Assembly: GCA_036971615.1 (NCBI GenBank)
Contig: JAYKKR010000020.1
Span: forward strand, 310,001-374,000
DNA length: 64,000 nt
Reading direction: 5' to 3'
Source of the DNA: Amyloporia xantha
Lineage: Eukaryota; Basidiomycota; Agaricomycetes; Polyporales; Adustoporiaceae
In this document: positions 59,081 through 64,000 of the stretch, piece by piece
How the letters are laid out: each line of letters begins with the position of its first letter
Position numbering within the stretch: the stretch's first letter is position 1
Notes under the pieces: model-generated
Told to the model about the DNA's origin: nothing
The model's database searches: none
Seen by the model: only the letters and a program-made list of their open reading frames with translations
Program-made: the position numbers and the translations under genes

Positions 59081-61852
59081 CTAAGGCGAAGCGGGAGGCA
59101 TCTCGGCGTCCTCGACAGCGACGGGTGATGTTGCGGCATCAGGCTCTCGCTCCTCCGCGGCCACGCTCGCCATCCCGTCGTCGTCGATCTCCAAGGAGAA
59201 ACGCCTGATTGAAGGTGTGGAGCCACCGGCGGGCGTCGACAGAGCTTCATTCGTGAAGTCCGATTGATCTCCTACAGAGCCACGCTCTGAGGTAGACCAC
59301 GAAATGGGAGTGGCTCCCTCATGAGCGCTGTCCATGATCGCCCTCGCCTTGCGCCGTCGTTGCGCGTCCTGTTCCGCCTTCTGCACGAGCTCCACCGACA
59401 GATGCGCCTTGTCCAATAGCTTCTCGGCCTCCGCGTCGTTGTGGCGAGCGACGTCACGGCGCACTGACTCAAACTGCGCGATGAGCCCCTGTAATCTCGC
59501 CTCACCTGCCTCAATGCCCGCCATCGCCTGCCGCGTCCTCTCGCTCTCATCGCGCACGTTGTCCATCAACGTGTCCACGCGCACCTCCATGTTCGCGACT
59601 TGCGCACCAAGGCGATCCATCGCCATGTTCTCCTTGGCTGCGCGCAGATCATCCTGCAGAACCGTGACCATCTCCTCGAGCGCGGCGATGCGAGCGACCG
59701 AGTCCTCAGAGCGCACATCTTGCAGAGTCTGCTCCGCGCCTTCAACTCTTGCCAGTAGGCCGCCAATCTGCCCTCGGCGTTATCAATGCGCTCGGTCATG
59801 TTGACCTGCTGCCTGTTGATGGCGAGCAGTGACTGCTGGAAGTTGTCGACCATGCTACCGAAGCGGTCTTGCCACGCCGTCATTATGTTGATGTTCTTCT
59901 CGAGTCGGTGGCCTTGCTCAGTGAGGTACGCCGTAAATGGCTGGAAATGAGACAGCTCCTGGTCCTGCGCGTAGCGCCCTTCATCCATGGCGGTGGGGTC
60001 CTTGGAGAATCCTACGTAGTGGTGGTACTCGCCATGGTGGTCTGGCAGCCACACATTGACTTGGTCAGTTGATCGCGCCGTCCAGAAAGAGTGAAGCCGA
60101 CTTACATTTTACCTCCCCAGGCCTGAGCCCAAGCCGCGACGAGCGATCGCTTGAGCTGCTGGCCTCTGCCTCCTGGAGAGGACGATCCGCGCGCTCCTTG
60201 CCCTTCCCTTTAGCCACCGCTGGAGGTGGCTTCCCAACCCACGCCTTCATCGAGCTGAGCGACGTCTTCGGGAGCGGCGCTATTGGGCGGGACGCAGCCG
60301 CATCGCTAGTCGCTGACGCCACCCGCAGCTGGCTGTCCACCTCCGCGTCGTCCTTCGCATCGACATCCGCGCTACCCGCCTTGCCATCGTCCTTTTCCCC
60401 TTCTTCTTCATCCACATCCATCTCATCGCTCGCCTTCGATTCCGAACCCTTCGCCGCCGCTTTGCCCCGCTTGCCTCTATCCTCCACAAACTCCTTCCTC
60501 TCCTCATCCCAGCGCGGTGGAGGAGGCTTGATGCCATCGGCAAGGCTGTTCTTGATGACGTCCTGATACTTGCTTGCCAGGACTGCACCGTAGGGGCCCC
60601 TGATCGGATTGCCACTCAGGTTGTGTGGCACGATCGAGCAGCCTATCTTGCGCTTCAGGCAGCGCATGCAACGCCGACCGTCCACGACAGCAAGCCTGCA
60701 TTCAGCTTTGGCCTTGGCGCAATTTCCGCAAGGCATCGCCTGAAGGCATGTCAGTCAGCATCGCTTGCCGCGCATCTGGTAAACGTACTCACCAAGACAA
60801 ATGTCTCCGTCTCCTCCATCTCCTCACTCTCGCCTTGAGCGTCCTCGTCCATGTCGTCAGCTTCGGGCGCCGGCGACGCCTTCGCCTTTCCCTTTCCCTT
60901 CCCCGTCGATGATCCCGCCTTCGCCTTCGACCGCGTCTGCCTGGCGTCATCATCCTTTCCCGCAGGAGACTTGCGCGATGAAGCCTTCTCGTTCGTCTTC
61001 GACGTCGATGGCCCCGCCTTCGTCTTCGTCCGCGGCTCAGACTGGGCGGCCGTCGTTTCCTCTCCTGCCGCTTTCGCAGTGGTGGTCTTGACTCCGCCCT
61101 TGGATGCCGCCTTAGTTCCCGGCTTCGTCGTTGCAGCCCCTCCGCGCCGTGGCTTCTTCGTTACTGGTGCAGCGATGACGACGCCCTCATCGCCGTCCGT
61201 CGCTGGCGTCGTTCCCTTTGACCTTCTAGAGGCCGCCCCTGCGTCGTCATCCGCCCCCTTCTTCGCCACTTTCCCTCGACTCCCGCCTGCCTCTGCCTCC
61301 TCCGTCACCCCACTTGGCCCCGCAACTCCATCCCCACCCAGCGCAACCTCGCTCGTACGCTTGCGCAACAGCGCTGCTGAGCCGTTAGTGATGACGTGGC
61401 GTATGGTTTCGCAGTGCACTCACCTTTCCACCAAAGGTTGCCCCCGAGGTCTTCGGCAATGTAATCGCCATTCCACACGTATTTGGAGAGGCCATGGCTT
61501 TGAATGGCGGGGTCGTCAACCTTGATGGCAGTCAAGTCCACTCCGCGCTTCTTGTGCGACGCCACCGTGTATTGCGCCATGGCGCTGACCAACAGCGGCG
61601 GCACTTGTAATCCCTCGCGGTGTTTTCCCAGCGCCTTGATCTTCGCGAAGATCGATTGCTAGAGGCGCCATTATACAGACTCAGCGCCACAGTGCTCACC
61701 CTGATTGTGTTACAATCACTTACCACTTCCTCCCAGAAGTTGCTCTCAAACACCTTGTACTTCGCGTCGCGCTTCCCGGGCAGAAACTTCAGCGCCTCTT
61801 CCAGGCGCACTGCGGCGATGATGATGTCGCTGTTGATGCTGGAGGCGGACAT
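59081..61852 (-). CDS. KDZ-block accessory protein 3, Zn(II)2Cys6 cluster plus coiled coil
   Basis: Transcript-order exons: 61724-61852, 61424-61658, 60793-61376, 60106-60739 and 59081-60060, about 850 residues. The N-terminal ~120 residues form a folded domain (FLPGKRDAKYKVFESNFWEE ... KYVWNGDYIAEDLGG). A lysine/serine/acid-rich linker follows. At ~320-353 is CGNCAKAKAEC ... CMRCLKRKIGC, which fits CX2CX6CX9CX2CX6C, the fungal binuclear zinc cluster. The C-terminal ~300 residues are a coiled coil (ARIAALEEMVTVLQDDLRA). A zinc cluster in mid-protein is unusual for Gal4-type regulators. One base appears missing at ~59772-59774 (CCC run) inside the coiled coil. Role as a DNA-binding partner of the element is inference. 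Confidence 0.65.
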
Positions 61853-62095
61853 GGTGGTAGAAGCAAAGCGAGATGGGATTTGACAGCTGTGGTGATGGCG
61901 GTGGTGGTGGTGGTGGTGGTAGAAGAAGAGACGAAGTCAGACCCACGCGGTGCATCGCGTTGGTTGATGGCGGGCGCCTGGCGGAAAGATCCGCGCCCGT
62001 TCGATCGGCACCGCACGTGTTGCGCTCATGGGTATATTAGATGCCTCTAGACGAACTTGGCACGTTTCCGCATTCCTTCCGCCTTGCTTTCAACC
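61853..62095. promoter_or_regulatory. Divergent promoter region with (GGT)n tract
   Basis: 243 bp between two divergent ATGs. A run of about eight GGT triplets lies at ~61897-61922; no defined binding site was recognised. Confidence 0.45.
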
Positions 62096-63804
62096 ATGTC
62101 GGAACACGCAGACGAGCTAGGTGAGCACATCATGTAGATATCCTCACGCCAACCTGCGCTCACTCCCCTCAGCCCGCCAAATACTAGACTTCGACTCCTC
62201 GCCCATCAGAGGTGATGCCCCTCGCCCTACCCTGGACTTCGAGTCCTCGCCCATCAGAGGGGATGTCCCTCGCCCAACTCTGGACTTCGAGTCCTCGCCC
62301 ATCAGAGGGGATGTTCCTCGCCCAATTCTGGATGTGGTGTCTTCGCCTTCGCCTTCGCCTTCACGCACTCTGCCACCAGCGCGTACGCTTGGCGATTTGT
62401 CCGCATCGCCATCGCCATCCCCGCCGCCGCTAAACTTTCGCTTTGCTATGTCGCCAACGCCTGACCTTGCCAACGTTCAGGGGGATCTGCACAACGTAGC
62501 ACTCCTCTCGATATGCCGCCACCGCCGTCCGCGCCTACTTCAAAAAGACGTGTGGACCTCGTCTTCCCCAATTAACGTCCCCTCAACTACGTAGGCCCAC
62601 AATGCAGTCGGCATCTTCCCAAGATATAGATCTCTTCCGTCCATCGCTCAACATTTCGCCCTCACCGCCGAATACCTCGCTATCAAGACAACCGTTGGAT
62701 TTCACCTCGCCATCGCGAATGCAGACCTCACCTTTTAGATCCGCCCTGGACCTTTCGCCATCGCAGGTAAACACCCCGTTGCACCGTCCACAGCTTGACC
62801 TGGAGGCATCTCCAGAGCGAGTGCACAGCGCCCAGCCTACCTTCGAGTCGCCTGTCCCTCATCGTGCACACCTCGACTTGTCGCCATCGCTGTCTCCAGT
62901 CCTCCAGCTCCGCGATCAGCTGGATCTCCCGGCCACTCCATCCCCAGGTATGTCCACGCTCATGTTTTTAAACCTATTTCCTACTGACACTCCATTCCTC
63001 TACTATTGAAGATAGAGGCGCGCCTATGGATGGCGTCGTGGATGGCGGCGTGGACGGCGGCGTGGACGGCGGGATGGACGGCGCACTTGATCACGACCTT
63101 GCGCATAGCCAAGATGGCGATGTTGACATGGCGGATGAGCGCCTCATCCAACTCAATCGCCAGGTATTTTGCCTCGCTTTCTCTTGCCTTTGTGTTTGAA
63201 TACTCATAGACAGTACCTTGACATTATAAATGAGGTGTTGGACGAGCACAACATACCCCGCGGTCCTCTGGTAAGTGAAAGCCCTCCATCGCCTTCATCG
63301 TCATGCTGATACCACTCCAGGACTTGGAGGCACACCGTCAGCGGCTCAGAGACCGTGGCCAGGATCTCCCTCGTACCTTCGCCCTCGCTCCCATTCTGGA
63401 TCACGACGAGGACATCATTGACTCAAGTAAGTACAGCGAAATTCACCCTTTCACCATACTTAAATATGCAAAGAATTGGAGAATCCATACTTTGATGATG
63501 GCAGAGGCCACTCCCCCAATAGCGCCATGAACGCCATCGAGATTAAATTCGGTATGACACTGCGCTCGCAATTTGCCATTCGCTAAAGAAAACAATAGAA
63601 GGTTTTCCTCGCGGAAGCGAAGAAAACTTGATGTTCCTTCAAGCGCAATCCCTGAGCGAGAGGTTACGACGTATAGAAGAGGACATCGACGTCGCCAACG
63701 CAATCTTGAAGCTCCACCAGCCCATCAAATCCTTGCTCACAGCCAAGCCACCGCAGGACGGGACCACTGGGGTTGAAGCCATGATGTGGAATGGCGAGAT
63801 ATAA
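62096..63804 (+). CDS. KDZ-block accessory protein 4, DFESSPIRGD repeats, frame-broken
   Basis: Starts MSEHADEL with an intron at 62121-62167. Exon 2 encodes a 16-residue tandem repeat (DFESSPIRGDVPRPTL-type, about four copies). A Pro/Ser-rich region follows (ISPSPPNTSLSRQPLDFTSP, LDLSPSQ-type motifs), then a Gly/Asp-rich repeat (GGVDGGVDGG), and a helical C-terminus (YLDIINEVLDEHNIPRG; DLEAHRQRLRDRGQDLP; LSERLRRIEEDIDVANAILK) ending at 63802-63804. Junctions from 63009 onward fit well. Between ~62470 and 62600 the frame changes at least twice (first in a G run near 62479). Function unknown; SP-rich repeats suggest a disordered, phosphorylatable protein. Confidence 0.55.
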
Positions 63805-64000
63805 TTCGTTATACAGTATATACTCCGATGTCGTTGGCATCAAGGACAAAATGTAGTCACAGAATATTGAGTTGCTTTACCAATATACGCGAACACATGA
63901 CCTGGCGGCGCCGATACCGCGCCATGAAAATACCATCCCAGTGGGCATACCAGGCCCATAAGCGCGGCGCGCCATGATGCGCGATATGAATACCACTGCA
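63805..64000. other. Window edge inside the KDZ block
   Basis: No gene recognised. It contains ATGGCG/GCGCCATG-type words (for example near 63917 and 63970) like the left flank, so it may be approaching the right subterminal region of the element. Confidence 0.35.

Larger units (their letters stand above)
47400..64000. mobile_element. Large KDZ-TET composite element (left boundary approximate, runs off the window)
   Basis: A repeat-rich flank followed by six genes in alternating orientation, including a KDZ (Kyakuja-Dileera-Zisupton) transposase and, 67 bp from its end, a TET/JBP dioxygenase. KDZ transposons carrying or flanking TET/JBP genes are established in mushroom-forming fungi. Treating the other four genes as cargo is inference from spacing, orientation, shared ATGGCG-rich composition and lack of host-like genes. 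No terminal inverted repeat could be matched because the right end is outside the window. Confidence 0.7.

Overview
Organism. The window reads as nuclear DNA of a filamentous basidiomycete, most likely an Agaricomycete. Genes carry many 45-100 nt GT-AG introns, the host genes are typical fungal ones (P450, DUF1275 membrane protein, Ser/Thr-rich mucin), and the mobile elements (KDZ transposon with a TET/JBP dioxygenase, Ty1/copia element) are of kinds known to be abundant in mushrooms and polypores. No rRNA, tRNA or CRISPR locus was recognised.

Layout. 0.8-7.6 kb: a SERAC1-like hydrolase with a frameshift, a DUF1275 membrane protein and a complete seven-exon cytochrome P450. 7.6-14.5 kb: gene-poor, with three short terminal-inverted-repeat elements. 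14.5-27.4 kb: a 1657-residue mucin-like membrane protein and two uncharacterised proteins. 27.6-33.4 kb: a Ty1/copia retrotransposon with identical LTRs, a 5-bp target duplication and a broken gag-pol. 33.4-36.0 kb: gene debris. 36.0-46.1 kb: four minus-strand genes; two are helical-protein paralogs with the same exon plan, and one has a 2.86-kb DNA transposon in its last intron. 46.1-47.4 kb: an 86-87 bp satellite.

47.5-64 kb: repeat-rich flank followed by six genes in strictly alternating orientation (-,+,-,+,-,+): an unknown 214-aa protein, a KDZ transposase, a TET/JBP dioxygenase, an HMG-box-like accessory protein, a Zn2Cys6/coiled-coil protein and a protein with DFESSPIRGD repeats. This is interpreted as the body of one large KDZ-TET element running off the right edge. 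Its left flank holds 155-bp tandem units, each with a ~50-56 bp palindrome, and the hexamer ATGGCG/CGCCAT is strikingly frequent across it.

How the parts may work together. In the KDZ block the transposase would supply mobility, the TET/JBP enzyme would oxidise 5-methylcytosine (possibly protecting or reactivating the element), and the Zn2Cys6 and HMG-like proteins are plausible DNA-binding partners. The transposase, the HMG-like gene, the last gene and the coiled-coil part of the Zn2Cys6 gene carry single-base frameshifts, mostly in short homopolymers. The TET gene and the 214-aa gene are intact. Whether the shifts are decay or assembly error is the main open question.
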